From NCBI GenBank assembly GCA_038120295.1, contig JAYOLL010000001.1, positions 261,845 to 325,844 on the forward strand: DNA of 64,000 bases. The letters are read 5' to 3'. Both the position numbers and the translations under genes were made by a program. This document shows, in pieces, positions 51,092 to 60,262 of the stretch; within the stretch, counting starts at the first letter, position 1, and the number at the start of each line of letters is the position of its first letter. The notes below the pieces were generated by a model. It was not told the DNA's origin, made no database searches, and was given only the letters and a program-made list of their open reading frames with translations. Source of the stretch: JAYOEY01 sp038120295 (GTDB taxonomy: Bacteria > Pseudomonadota > Alphaproteobacteria > MPNO01 > UBA2964).

Positions 51092-52315
51092 CTATTGCTT
51101 TTCCTTGGAGTCCGAAAGGGCCGGCAAATGGTCGCGCCCGGCGATCAGCCGCACGATCAGCCCGAACGCCGACCCCGCAGCCATGAGGAGGAAAGCATAC
51201 GTCCAGGCATCTGCCGAGTCCTTACCTCCTGTCGCTTCTAGCGTCACCCCAATGGCCAAAGAGCCTAGAATGCCGCCGGTGAACCCGACGCAGGCATGAA
51301 CCGCCATGGTTGCGCCGCGTACGTCGTCCTCCGCTACGGCTACGGTTGCGGTGTTGATGGTGCCGGTGTCGGAATAGCCGGTCATGCCATAGGCCAGCGC
51401 CAGCGCCGCGATCAGCCAGAGCGGCCCTCCGGTCGTGAAGGCGACGGCAATACCGACCGTTATGGAAGCGATCATGCTGAACCGGATCAGAATTTCGCGC
51501 CCGTGCCGGACGGAGAGCTCGCCGCAGATCATTGCCGCAGGCACGCCGGCCAGCGCTACCAGAGTCGCGAGCAACGCCGTCGAGACGAAGAAAGTTCCTT
51601 CACGAGAGGTCTCGGCAAACACCAGAAAGGTGACGATCCAGACCCTGTTGGAAAAAACCTCCCAGAGATGGCCGAAATAGGATGCGATATTCGCCATCGC
51701 TGCCCGGTTTCGAAACACCCGAAGTAACCCGGCGAAATGCGTCGCCGGGATTGCGGCGGTCTTTCCGTCGGGTAAGGCCCAGGTGCCGAGGACAAGCCCG
51801 GTAAAGACCCCGATACCGGCGACGGCGAAGGCCCAGTGCCAGTCGAACCAGTCGGTGAACAGTCCGCCCGACAGCACCGATGCCGCCGTGCCGATGGCGT
51901 AGACCGACGTGTAGTAGGTAGTCGCCCGGCTGCGCTGAGGCTCCTCCAGATCGTCGGCCAGTGCTTTTAGCGCCGGCATATAGGTCCCGGCGACGCCAAT
52001 TCCGGTGAGGACGCGGAACAGGAACCCGCTCCACAGGCCGTCGGCCAGAAAGGCGAAGCCGAAACAGCTTGCTGTGCCAAGGATGCCTGAAAAGATATAA
52101 ATTTTCTTTGGCAGGATCCGGTCGGTCAGCGTTACCAGAACCGGCACGGCCGTCACGTAGCCGACGAAGAATGCGCCGCCGAGCAGCCCCGCTTGGGTTT
52201 CGCTGAGACGCCATTCGTCGAACAGCACCGGCAGTACCGGCGTGATGGTCATGAATGCCATCGTGTTCAGCACCAGCGTGATACAGCTCAACGTGACGAG
52301 GAGGCGAAACGACAT
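51092..52315 (-). CDS. MFS transporter
   Basis: This 407-residue protein has twelve hydrophobic segments and MFS features, including the loop LTDRILPKKIYIFSG after helix 2 and the half-repeat region around PDGKTAAIPATHFAGLLRVF. The short C-terminal tail is charged (GRDHLPALSDSKEKQ). It is followed at 39 bases by the dioxygenase gene, so the pair could import and oxidise one compound. The ATG is preceded by GGAGATT. It is divergent from the hydrolase at 52422; the gap of 106 bases should hold both promoters. The substrate is unknown. Confidence 0.9.
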   Translation of the reverse strand: MSFRLLVTLSCITLVLNTMAFMTITPVLPVLFDEWRLSETQAGLLGGAFFVGYVTAVPVLVTLTDRILPKKIYIFSGILGTASCFGFAFLADGLWSGFLFRVLTGIGVAGTYMPALKALADDLEEPQRSRATTYYTSVYAIGTAASVLSGGLFTDWFDWHWAFAVAGIGVFTGLVLGTWALPDGKTAAIPATHFAGLLRVFRNRAAMANIASYFGHLWEVFSNRVWIVTFLVFAETSREGTFFVSTALLATLVALAGVPAAMICGELSVRHGREILIRFSMIASITVGIAVAFTTGGPLWLIAALALAYGMTGYSDTGTINTATVAVAEDDVRGATMAVHACVGFTGGILGSLAIGVTLEATGGKDSADAWTYAFLLMAAGSAFGLIVRLIAGRDHLPALSDSKEKQ

Positions 52316-52421
52316 TATGGCGGGAATCTCCGCTGGCGCGGGGCGGGAAGGGGTCGATTTCCCCGCTCCTTTGGTTTACACCACGGGCATTCGAACGCAA
52401 CCCAGTTAGAGGTATTTCAGA

Positions 52422-53339
52422 ATGTCTTTCGAAGTCCCCCAGCCGCGCGAACAGTTTGACCTGACCATGGGGGATGGCGCGACGATCCGCGTTCGCATGC
52501 ATGGCAATCCCGACGGTGCCCGAATGTTTCTCGGCAACGGGAACGGGTTCGCTGCCGACGGGTATTTTCCATTCTGGGGACCGCTTTGCGACGAGTACGA
52601 AATGTGCTTGTTCGATTTTCGCAATCACGGGCAGAACCCGCTCGCGGTCACAGGGTTGCCGATGCACAACTACGCCCAGATGACGCTCGATCTCGACCGG
52701 GTGCTGCGTGAAGTCACCGCACGCTGCGGCGAGAGAACCAGTATCGGCATCTTCCATTCAATGTCGGGTCGCACGGCGATGAAACATGCCTGCGAGCTGG
52801 GATTCAAATGGGACGCGCTGTTCCTGTTCGATCCGCCCAACGTGCCACCCGCCGGACACCGCGAATATGAGCGCATGGATGTGTTCGAGCATCGGCTGCA
52901 CGACTGGGCCATGCAGCGGCCGAATTCATTCAAGGACCCGATGGAGCTTGCCCAGCAATACAAGGATACGCGCGGCCATTCGACCTGGGTCGACGGCGCG
53001 CATGAGCTGATGGCGAAATCGGTGCTGCGACAGGACGAAGAAACCGGAGATTGGGTGCTGGCCTGTCCGCGTGAGTTCGAGGCGTCGATCTACATGCAGG
53101 CGATGACGCTCAACCTCTGGCCCAGCTACGACCAGCTCGGCGGGCCGGTGAAGCTGATCGCCTGCGATCCGGAAGCCAAGGGCGCGCCGGGCCCCGCATA
53201 CGCCAACCGTGCGCTCGCCGAAGACGGTAACTACGTATACGAATGCATCCCGAATACCGGACATCTGCTGCAGATCCAGAAGCCCGAGGAGTGCCGCCAG
53301 GCGATGTTCTCGTTCCTCAGCGAAAAAGGCATCGGCTGA
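52422..53339 (+). CDS. alpha/beta hydrolase
   Basis: This 305-residue protein has the alpha/beta hydrolase fold: GNGNGFAADGYFPFW near the oxyanion strand, LFDFRNHGQNP, the elbow SIGIFHSMSGRTAM with Ser113 as probable nucleophile, and NTGHLLQIQKPEE with the catalytic histidine. No signal peptide is seen. It lies 24 bases upstream of the large molybdenum hydroxylase gene and may be co-transcribed with it and with the second hydrolase at 56355. The pairing of hydrolases with an aromatic hydroxylase suggests ester or ring-fission steps, but the substrate is unknown. Confidence 0.87.
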   Translation: MSFEVPQPREQFDLTMGDGATIRVRMHGNPDGARMFLGNGNGFAADGYFPFWGPLCDEYEMCLFDFRNHGQNPLAVTGLPMHNYAQMTLDLDRVLREVTARCGERTSIGIFHSMSGRTAMKHACELGFKWDALFLFDPPNVPPAGHREYERMDVFEHRLHDWAMQRPNSFKDPMELAQQYKDTRGHSTWVDGAHELMAKSVLRQDEETGDWVLACPREFEASIYMQAMTLNLWPSYDQLGGPVKLIACDPEAKGAPGPAYANRALAEDGNYVYECIPNTGHLLQIQKPEECRQAMFSFLSEKGIG

Positions 53340-53363
53340 GGCTGGTGACAGGGAGACCGAAAA

Positions 53364-56354
53364 ATGGCTGAACAGGCAGTTGCTGAGAAAGATGCCCCGG
53401 AGAAATATGTTGGCCAGTCGGTGGAGCGCTTCGAGGATGCGCGCCTGCTCACCGGGCGGGCGCGGTTCGCCGATCATTATCCCGTGCCGGCGGGGACGCA
53501 GCATGCCGCGGTTTTGCGGTCGCCCCACGCGTCCGCCGATATCGTTTCCATCGATGTTTCCCGTGCGCAGGCTATGCCCGGCGTCCGCGCCGTCCTGACC
53601 GGCAAGGATATCCAGGCGATCTCCGATCCCTATCTCGTCATCGTCAAACAGCCGCTCAACGAATGGGCGCTGGCGATCGACCGGGTGAGGTTTGTCGGCG
53701 AGGCTGTGGCTGTGGTGATCGCGCGCGACCGCTACCAGGCCGAGGATGCGCTCGATGCTATCGATGTCGAGTACAGCGTCACGCCGCATGTCATCGATCC
53801 GCTGGCCGCGTCGAAAGACGAAGCACCGCTGATCCATCCCGATGCCGGCACGAACGTGATGTCGGACCGGGAGTTCACCTATGGCGATCCCGACCGGGCG
53901 TTCGCCGAGGCCGATAAAACGGTGAGCCTGTCGATCCACTATCCGCGCAATTCGCTGACGCCCATCGAGGGCTTTGTCGCGCTGGTGGAATACCAGGCCG
54001 ATGACAACGTCTATGACGTGTTTTCGAACTTCCAGGGCCCCTATACCGGACACCCGGTGATGGCGCGGGCCTTCCGTGTGCCCGAATCGAACGTCCGGCT
54101 GCGGACGCCTGCCAATTCGGGCGGCAGTTTCGGGGTCAAGCAGGCAGTGCTGCCCTATATCGTGCTGATGGGGCTGTGCTCGAAGATCGTCGGCAGGCCA
54201 GTAAAATGGGTAGAGGACCGGCTCGAGCATCTGACTGCCGCATCGTCCGCGCCGAACCGTATCGTCGAGATCGAGGCGGCGGTTATGAACGATGGCACTG
54301 TCACGGGCATGCGGATCGATCAGCTTGACGATTACGGCGCGTTCCTGCGCTCGCCGATGCCTGGACCGTTGTACCGGATGCACGGCGCGCTGACCGGCGC
54401 ATACAAGCTTGAAAATCTTTATTGCCGAAATCGTCTGGTGATGACCAACAAGACGCCGGCCGGGCTGGTGCGCGGTTTCGGCGGGCCTCAGATGTATTAC
54501 GCCATCGAGCGGCTGATGCATAAGGTCGCGGTCGAGATGGGGCTCGATCCGCTGGCGGTTATCGAGAAGAACCTGCTGGGCCCGGATGTGTTTCCCTACA
54601 AGACACCGGCTGGCGCGCTTTACGATTCAGGCGACTATCCGCGGGCCGTCGAGGTTGCGAAGAAGGAAGGCAGGCTGGACGCGTTGCTGAAGAAGCGCGA
54701 CGAGGCGCGCGCCGGGGGCAAGCTTTACGGCATCGGCTACGCTGCGGTGGTCGAGCCCGGCATGTCCAATATGGGGTATCTGTCGACCATCGTTCCTGCG
54801 GAAGAACGCGCGAAGCGCGGTTCGCAGGACGGCGCGGTGTCGATGGCGACCGTCAACGTCGATGCGCTCGGCTCGGTCAGCGTCACCAGCGACACCACCC
54901 CGCAGGGCCAGGGGCACGGCACCGTTCTGGCGCAGATCGTCGCCGACCAGCTCGGCATTCGACCGGGAGATATCCGCGTCAATACCGAGCACGATACCCA
55001 CAAGGATCCGTGGTCGATCGCCGCCGGTACATATTCCTGCCGGTTTTCGCCAGGCACGGCCGTTGCGGCGCAGATGGCGGCGAAGAAAGTCCGCGAAAAG
55101 CTGATCCGGATTGCCGCACCGCTGCTGAATATTCCGGTCGAGCAGATCGAGATGGGCGGCGGCAACATTTTCGATCGTGAAAATCCCGATAACAAGCTCA
55201 ACTTCCGGCGCATTGCCGGCGGGACCCACTGGTCGCCCAACCAGCTTCCCGACGGGGAAGAGGGAGGACTTCGCGAAACGGCGAGCTGGTCGCCGAAAGA
55301 GCTGGAGACGCCTGACGAGAGGGACCGGATCAATACGTCGCTGACCTACGGCTTCGTGTTCGATTTCTGCGGCATCGAGATCGATCCCGACACCGCGGAA
55401 ATCCGCATCGACAAGTACGTCACCATGCACGATGCGGGTGCAATGATGAATCCGATGCTGGTCGAAGGGCAGGTCTACGGTTCGTTCGCCCAGGCCGTTG
55501 GAGCGGCGATGTACGAGGAGTTCTGCTATGCCGATGACGGCAGCTTCTTGACTGGGACCTTTGCCGATTATCTGGTGCCGACGACGATGGAGGTGCCGAC
55601 ACCGGAGCTCTATCACATCGAGAGCCCGTCACCCTTCACACCGCTGGGCGCCAAGGGCGCGGCGGAAGGCAACTGCATGTCGACGCCGGTCTGCATCGCC
55701 AATGCGGTGTGCGATGCGCTCGGGATCGACGATATCCAGCTTCCCCTTATGCCGGCGAAGCTGTCGGCGCTGATCCATGGCGAGGAACCGGCGCCGCCCG
55801 AGGGGCGCGCGCCTGTGGCGGACTCGAAATCCGCCGATGGAGACAAGGCGCTGACCGGTTCCGGCGAAACACGTGTGCCCGCGTCGCCGCAGCAGGTCTG
55901 GGACACGTTGCTCGATCCCGAAAAGCTGGCCGCAGTCATCCCCGGTTGCCACAAGCTGGACCTTATCGGCGAAAACAGATACCGCGCCGACGTCACGCTG
56001 GGCGTCGGGCCGGTCAAGGGGCGGTTCGTTGCCGAGGTGGCGCTGTCCGATCTCCAACCGCCTAAGTCTGCGACGCTGTCAGGCGGTCTCGACGGGCCGC
56101 TTGGTTCGTCGCGTGGCTCCGGCCATGTGGTGCTTTCGGCGGATGGCGATGGAACGAAAGTCGCCTACGACTTCCGCGTCGAAATCAGCGGCAAGGTCGC
56201 CTCTATCGGCGGACGTATGCTCGAAGGCGCATCGAAGATGGTGGTCAATCAGTTCTTCAGCCGGCTCTGCGCACAGATCGAAGGCGGCGACGTCTCGGCG
56301 GCCGGCGGCGGCGGGTTCTGGCACAGGCTGCTGACCATGATCGGCCTGAAATAG
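53364..56354 (+). CDS. xanthine-dehydrogenase-family large subunit fused to a CoxG domain
   Basis: This 996-residue protein is a molybdenum hydroxylase large subunit (residues about 10-810) joined to a CoxG/SRPBCC domain (about 830-980, VPASPQQVWDTLLDPEKLAA). The Mo-site loop reads GLVRGFGGPQM with Arg370, as in xanthine dehydrogenase-like enzymes, and not the cysteine loop of CO dehydrogenase. Glu768 in GAKGAAEGNCMS is the catalytic glutamate. The family needs a [2Fe-2S] and an FAD subunit; neither is encoded beside it. CoxG is normally a separate protein linked to membrane attachment of CO dehydrogenase, so the fusion may tether or mature this enzyme. It probably hydroxylates an aromatic or aldehyde substrate. 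Confidence 0.92.
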   Translation: MAEQAVAEKDAPEKYVGQSVERFEDARLLTGRARFADHYPVPAGTQHAAVLRSPHASADIVSIDVSRAQAMPGVRAVLTGKDIQAISDPYLVIVKQPLNEWALAIDRVRFVGEAVAVVIARDRYQAEDALDAIDVEYSVTPHVIDPLAASKDEAPLIHPDAGTNVMSDREFTYGDPDRAFAEADKTVSLSIHYPRNSLTPIEGFVALVEYQADDNVYDVFSNFQGPYTGHPVMARAFRVPESNVRLRTPANSGGSFGVKQAVLPYIVLMGLCSKIVGRPVKWVEDRLEHLTAASSAPNRIVEIEAAVMNDGTVTGMRIDQLDDYGAFLRSPMPGPLYRMHGALTGAYKLENLYCRNRLVMTNKTPAGLVRGFGGPQMYYAIERLMHKVAVEMGLDPLAVIEKNLLGPDVFPYKTPAGALYDSGDYPRAVEVAKKEGRLDALLKKRDEARAGGKLYGIGYAAVVEPGMSNMGYLSTIVPAEERAKRGSQDGAVSMATVNVDALGSVSVTSDTTPQGQGHGTVLAQIVADQLGIRPGDIRVNTEHDTHKDPWSIAAGTYSCRFSPGTAVAAQMAAKKVREKLIRIAAPLLNIPVEQIEMGGGNIFDRENPDNKLNFRRIAGGTHWSPNQLPDGEEGGLRETASWSPKELETPDERDRINTSLTYGFVFDFCGIEIDPDTAEIRIDKYVTMHDAGAMMNPMLVEGQVYGSFAQAVGAAMYEEFCYADDGSFLTGTFADYLVPTTMEVPTPELYHIESPSPFTPLGAKGAAEGNCMSTPVCIANAVCDALGIDDIQLPLMPAKLSALIHGEEPAPPEGRAPVADSKSADGDKALTGSGETRVPASPQQVWDTLLDPEKLAAVIPGCHKLDLIGENRYRADVTLGVGPVKGRFVAEVALSDLQPPKSATLSGGLDGPLGSSRGSGHVVLSADGDGTKVAYDFRVEISGKVASIGGRMLEGASKMVVNQFFSRLCAQIEGGDVSAAGGGGFWHRLLTMIGLK

Positions 56355-57173
56355 ATGGCGCTGCCGGAGCTGAAACGCACCGGCGCCGCCGGGCTCAGCA
56401 TTTCCTATCGGGAAATCGGTGAAGGGCCTGTCCTGTTCTTCGTCCACGGGATGGGCTGCGGCTCGGTTAACTGGGAAACCCAGTACGACCGCTTTTCCGA
56501 CCGCTACCGCGTGATCGGCTGGGACGCGCCGGGCTACGGCGAGTCGGAGCCCTTCGATACCGACCTTCCATCGGTCGCGGATTACGTCATGGCGATGGGC
56601 GCGTTTTTCGACTCGCTGGATATCGAACAGGCGCACCTTGTCGGCCATTCCTATGGCGGGATCATGGTGACCGGTTTCCACCGCGCCTTTCCCGACAAGG
56701 TTCTGTCTCTGACGCTGGCCCAGCCGGTGATCGGCGGCGGTGTCATCGAACCGGCAGAACGCGAGCAGGGCATCAACGAGCGGTTCGAGCTGGTGCGTTC
56801 GCTCGGTATGCAGAAATATGCGGAACACCACGTGCCGCAAAGCTGCGCACCGGACGCCGCTCCCGGCGTGCTGGCCAGGGGGATAGAGCTGACCGCGGCG
56901 ATCCCGCAGGAAGGTTATCTGCGGCAGTTCCGTTCGCTGCGCCATGCCAATATTTTCGAATGGACGTCGAAGCCGCGCATCCCCGCCATGATTGTCTCCG
57001 GCGAACGCGATTCAACGGCGGCTGGCGTCATGGTGGACGAAATCGCCGACGCCATGCCAGGCATTCGGCGTGAGACCATTCCCGATATCGGGCATATGAT
57101 CTATCTGGAATATCCCGAGCGGTTTAACGCACTGCTTGAAGATCATCTCGTGGGGGCGACAGGTGGGGCCTGA
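56355..57173 (+). CDS. alpha/beta hydrolase
   Basis: This 272-residue alpha/beta hydrolase starts one base after the stop of the molybdenum hydroxylase gene, so translation is coupled. FFVHGMGCGSVNW holds the oxyanion hole, LVGHSYGGIM the nucleophile Ser99, VSGERDSTAAG the acid and IPDIGHMIYLEYPE the histidine. The closest recognisable pattern is C-C hydrolases and lactonases of ring-fission pathways, but the sequence does not fix the substrate. The tight link to the hydroxylase suggests that it acts on the hydroxylated product. Confidence 0.88.
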   Translation: MALPELKRTGAAGLSISYREIGEGPVLFFVHGMGCGSVNWETQYDRFSDRYRVIGWDAPGYGESEPFDTDLPSVADYVMAMGAFFDSLDIEQAHLVGHSYGGIMVTGFHRAFPDKVLSLTLAQPVIGGGVIEPAEREQGINERFELVRSLGMQKYAEHHVPQSCAPDAAPGVLARGIELTAAIPQEGYLRQFRSLRHANIFEWTSKPRIPAMIVSGERDSTAAGVMVDEIADAMPGIRRETIPDIGHMIYLEYPERFNALLEDHLVGATGGA

Positions 57174-57199
57174 CGAAAACCCATGAAAGAGGAGCGAAA

Positions 57200-57951
57200 A
57201 TGAAGCACTTGAAAACTTGTATGGCGATAGCCGTAATCATACCATGCTCGGTGGGGGCGTCTCCGCTCAGGGATTCCTGGAGCGCGGGCGCGATATGCTG
57301 AAAGGTCTCGGCGGATCCAGTAGCGGCTCCAGCGGGGGAGCGGCTTCGCTGTCCACAGGCGAGATCGCCTCTGGTCTCAAGGAAGCTTTGCGGGTCGGCG
57401 CGGACCGCGTGGTCGGAACGCTGGGGCGGTCCGACGGGTTCAACGCATCGCCTGACGTTCACATCCCCTTGCCTGAGTCGCTGCGCAAGGTTCAGTCGAT
57501 GCTGGATCGCGTCGGCATGGGCGCAATGGGCAAGGACCTCGAACTGCGCCTCAATCGCGCGGCGGAAGCGGCGGTGCCGAAAGCGCAGAAGCTGTTCGGC
57601 GATGCGATTACCTCCATGAGTATCGATGACGCACGGAAGATCCTCAACGGGCCCAAGGACTCGGCGACACAGTATTTCCGCTCAAAAATGTCGTCGCCGC
57701 TGGCCACCGAGATGAAGCCGATCGTCAACAGCCAACTTTCCAGCATCGGCGCCGTCGCGTCCTATGACCGGATGATCGGATAGTACAAGACTTTGCCTTT
57801 CGTTCCCGATGTGAAGGCCGACCTGACGGATCATGTGCTGGACAAGGCAATTGGCGGGGTGTTCCTTTATCTCGGTCGGGAGGAAGCCGCGATCCGCGAG
57901 AACCCGGCCAAACGGACGACGGAGCTTCTGAAGAAGGTGTTTTCGAAGTAG
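57200..57951 (+). pseudogene. DUF4197 gene broken by a frameshift and an amber codon
   Basis: The reading frame of a DUF4197 protein is interrupted twice. The ATG at 57200 has a good GAGGAGCG site and opens a signal peptide (MKHLKTCMAIAVIIPCSVGA), but the homologous mature sequence continues in another frame (SAQGFLERGRDMLKGLGG). A one-base loss in the G-run at 57253-57257 would explain this. A TAG at 57781 then stops the frame after SYDRMIG, although YKTLPFVPDVKADLTDHVLD and the family ending RTTELLKKVFSK follow in the same frame to a TAG at 57949. The stop could be CAG to TAG. Two lesions suggest a real pseudogene, unless both are sequencing errors. No conserved partner is adjacent. Confidence 0.85.
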
Positions 57952-58096
57952 CCGGCTTCCGGTTGACCGGCGCCAGCGAACCTTATTTCGCCATCAGGTA
58001 AATTAGGGCAATCCCCTTCCGCAAAGGGGCTAAATCTGGCATAGTCAGTTATCGGAATTCCCGAGATTTTCTGCAGCAGAATAGGAGGGTCAGATC

Positions 58097-58603
58097 ATGG
58101 CTTACACAATCGAACAGCTTGGCGCCGACTGCAACGCGGCTCTGAAGGAACTGGGCAACAATGCCGAAGGCCGCGAAAAAATGCGCGGTTTCATCTCCAA
58201 GGCGTGCCTCGATGACGATTTCGTCGCGACGCATTTCGGCCCGAATCAGGAAGAGCGCAAGGTCATTTACGAGGATCCCGATTTCGGGTTCTGCATCCTG
58301 GCCCATGTCTATATCGGTGCGAAGAAGAGCAACCCGCACGATCACGGCGAACAGTGGGCGATCTATTCCCAGGTCGAAGGCGAGACCGAGATGACTGACT
58401 GGAAGTGCGTCGAGAAACCCGCGAACGGCAATCCGGGCAAGGTCGAGAAGGTCAAGTCCTATGTCATGAAGCGCGGCGACGCCTACGTCTATAACGAAGG
58501 CTTCCTGCACTCGCCGAAGCGCGAGGCGACCACCCGGCTGCTGCGCGTCGAGGGCAAGAACCTCGTCGGTACAAAGCGCGACGCCTACGAAGTCGCCGCA
58601 TAA
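58097..58603 (+). CDS. cupin-like metal-binding protein
   Basis: This 168-residue protein has a double-stranded beta-helix pattern: NPHDHGEQWAIYSQVEGETE carries His-x-His and a glutamate spacing like cysteine dioxygenase-type cupins, and YNEGFLHSPKREATTRLLRV the second motif with a histidine. The N-terminal 60 residues are helical. It is probably a metal-dependent enzyme or binding protein of the predicted beta-helix metal enzyme group. AGGAGGG precedes the ATG and a strong terminator follows, so it is a single-gene unit. A short hairpin-like sequence (CCCCTTCCGCAAAGGGG) lies about 75 bases upstream. The function is unknown. Confidence 0.8.
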   Translation: MAYTIEQLGADCNAALKELGNNAEGREKMRGFISKACLDDDFVATHFGPNQEERKVIYEDPDFGFCILAHVYIGAKKSNPHDHGEQWAIYSQVEGETEMTDWKCVEKPANGNPGKVEKVKSYVMKRGDAYVYNEGFLHSPKREATTRLLRVEGKNLVGTKRDAYEVAA

Positions 58604-58624
58604 GACGGTATTCGAATGAAAAGA

Positions 58625-58656
58625 GGCCGGCGTCCTTCGGGGCGCCGGCCTTTTTT
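58625..58656 (+). terminator. rho-independent terminator
   Basis: GGCCGGCG (58625-58632) pairs with CGCCGGCC (58643-58650) around a loop that contains TCCTTCGGGG, followed by six T residues. It ends the cupin-like gene, whose stop is about 22 bases upstream. Confidence 0.9.
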
Positions 58657-58680
58657 ATGATCCGCTTACGCGGATTCGCA

Positions 58681-58750
58681 CCAGCCCTCGCCCCCACCCG
58701 GCCACCCATGTGAGTATCCTGCTGGGGGGCCGGGTGGGGGCGAGGGCTGG
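58681..58750. repeat. palindromic repeat, copy 1
   Basis: The 23-base arms 58681-58703 (starting CCAGCCCTCGCCCCCACCCG) and 58728-58750 are perfectly complementary. The loop contains GAGTATCCTG. The same element occurs in opposite orientation at 60263-60338. It lies between a terminator and the 3' end of the leftward SDR gene. Confidence 0.9.
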
Positions 58751-58765
58751 GGCAGGCTTAATTAA

Positions 58766-59620
58766 TCAGACTCCCGGACAGGTTGCGGTGACGCCGCCAT
58801 CGACTGTCAGTTCGATGCCCGTGATATGCGTGGCCTCGTCGGAAGCGAGAAACAGCGACGCGTAGGCGACGTCGAAACCGGTTCCCATTCGGCCCGACGG
58901 GATAATCTCGTTCCGAGCGGCGCGGTATTCCTCCGCCGACTCGTAGCCCTTGTAGGTGTAGGATGGCCGCCCGTTGACCATGCGCAGGATGAACGGCGTG
59001 TCGATATAGCCCGGCAGGACGCAGTTGGCGCGGATGCCGGCGCGCGCATTCTGCAGCGCAATATTCTTGGTGAACTGGATCATCGCGCCCTTGGTCGCCG
59101 AATAGACCGCCGTGTCGGCGTTCAGGTGCCGGATACCAGCGATTGAGGCGATGTTGACGATGGCGCCGCCGCCCTGCTTCTCCATCTGCGGTACCACGGC
59201 GCGGCAGGTCAGCATTGCGGAGGTCACGTTGCGGGAGAAAGTAGCGTTCCAGTCGTCGACGGTGATGTTCCGGAGATTTCGGCCGGTTCCCTGGCCGCCG
59301 ACATTGTTGTGCAGGATATCGACCTGTCCCCATTCGGAGACGCACCGTTCGACCAGAGCGGCGACTGCATCCTCGTCGGTGACGTCAGCGGCGTGCGCCA
59401 GCGCCTCCCCGCCCGCGTCGCGGATCAGCTTCGCGGTTTCCTCCGCCGCTTCCTCGCGATAATCCACGCACAGCGTCTTCGCCCCTTCCTTGCCATACAC
59501 ATAGGCGGCCGCCTTGCCGTTGCCCCATCCTTCGCCGACGGATCCTGCGCCGGATACGATGGCGACCTTGCCTGCAACGCGATTGCGGGACGGCGTGTTT
59601 TCATTGGGGATTACGGTCAT
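58766..59620 (-). CDS. SDR-family oxidoreductase
   Basis: This 284-residue short-chain dehydrogenase has an extended N terminus and the cofactor loop VSGAGSVGEGWGNG (residues 22-35), LHNNVGGQ, and the catalytic residues Ser159, Tyr173 and Lys177 in ASIAGIRHLNADTAVYSATK. The ending TGIELTVDGGVTA is typical. It is an NAD(P)-dependent dehydrogenase of unknown substrate. AGGAACCAGAGA precedes the ATG at 59620. It is transcribed leftwards and is divergent from the SixA-like gene; the 141-base gap should contain both promoters. Confidence 0.9.
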   Translation of the reverse strand: MTVIPNENTPSRNRVAGKVAIVSGAGSVGEGWGNGKAAAYVYGKEGAKTLCVDYREEAAEETAKLIRDAGGEALAHAADVTDEDAVAALVERCVSEWGQVDILHNNVGGQGTGRNLRNITVDDWNATFSRNVTSAMLTCRAVVPQMEKQGGGAIVNIASIAGIRHLNADTAVYSATKGAMIQFTKNIALQNARAGIRANCVLPGYIDTPFILRMVNGRPSYTYKGYESAEEYRAARNEIIPSGRMGTGFDVAYASLFLASDEATHITGIELTVDGGVTATCPGV

Positions 59621-59761
59621 TCTCTGGTTCCTGTTTGTTATGACGTCGCGCCATCCTACCGGACGGCTGGCGGCGCGCAATCGCATCATTGCCTCTTTGC
59701 GAAACCGAAGAGTTCGGCTCTAATCGTTCCAAATTCGAACTCGAAATTCAGGGAGAGCGAC

Positions 59762-60238
59762 ATGAGAGTTTTTCTGATCCACCACGCCGACGCGATGCCG
59801 AAGGAAGAGGACCCGGGGCGCCATCTGAGCGAAAAGGGCAGGGACCAGTGCGCACGGATCGCGGCCCAGCTGAAGCAGGCGGGCGTGTTGCCGGTGAAAA
59901 TCCTGCATAGCGACAAGCAGTGGACGACGGAGACCGCCGAGCGGATCGGCGAGGCGCTCGGAATTTCGGACCGTACCGCGCAGGCGGGCTATCCGATCGG
60001 CACGGATGACGATATCGCCCCCTTTGTTGCCGAGATCGAAGCCAGCGGCGGCGACATTATGATGTGCGGCCATTTCGACTATCTGACGCGGACGGTGTCG
60101 AAGCTGGTCTGTGGCGACGAAAACGCCCATGTGGCGGCGTTCAAGCCCGGCAACGGCACGACCATGTGTCTCGACAACGAGGATGGCGACTGGACGCTGA
60201 CCTATGCCTGGCGCGTGGAACACCTTGCAGCGGCTTAA
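59762..60238 (+). CDS. SixA-like histidine-phosphatase-fold protein with altered motif
   Basis: This 158-residue protein has the fold of SixA phosphohistidine phosphatases: MRVFLIHHADA at the start, EKGRDQCARIAAQL, HSDKQWTTETAERI and MMCGHFDYLTRTV with the second histidine. In the family the first motif is RHG or RHA; here it is HHA, so the arginine that binds the phosphate is a histidine. Phosphatase activity is therefore in doubt. The ATG has GGGAG upstream. It stands alone between an SDR and a MucR-type regulator. Confidence 0.8.
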   Translation: MRVFLIHHADAMPKEEDPGRHLSEKGRDQCARIAAQLKQAGVLPVKILHSDKQWTTETAERIGEALGISDRTAQAGYPIGTDDDIAPFVAEIEASGGDIMMCGHFDYLTRTVSKLVCGDENAHVAAFKPGNGTTMCLDNEDGDWTLTYAWRVEHLAAA

Positions 60239-60262
60239 AATCTGAGCCGCGTACGCGGCATC

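Noticed and set aside
53364..56354. Aerobic CO dehydrogenase
   Set aside because: The large subunit lacks the cysteine-containing active-site loop of form I CO dehydrogenase and has the GFGGPQ loop of other hydroxylases; CoxM and CoxS are missing.
58681..58750. Terminator of the neighbouring genes
   Set aside because: The element has no T-run and has a second copy at 60263, so it is better described as a dispersed repeat; a separate true terminator lies at 58625-58656.
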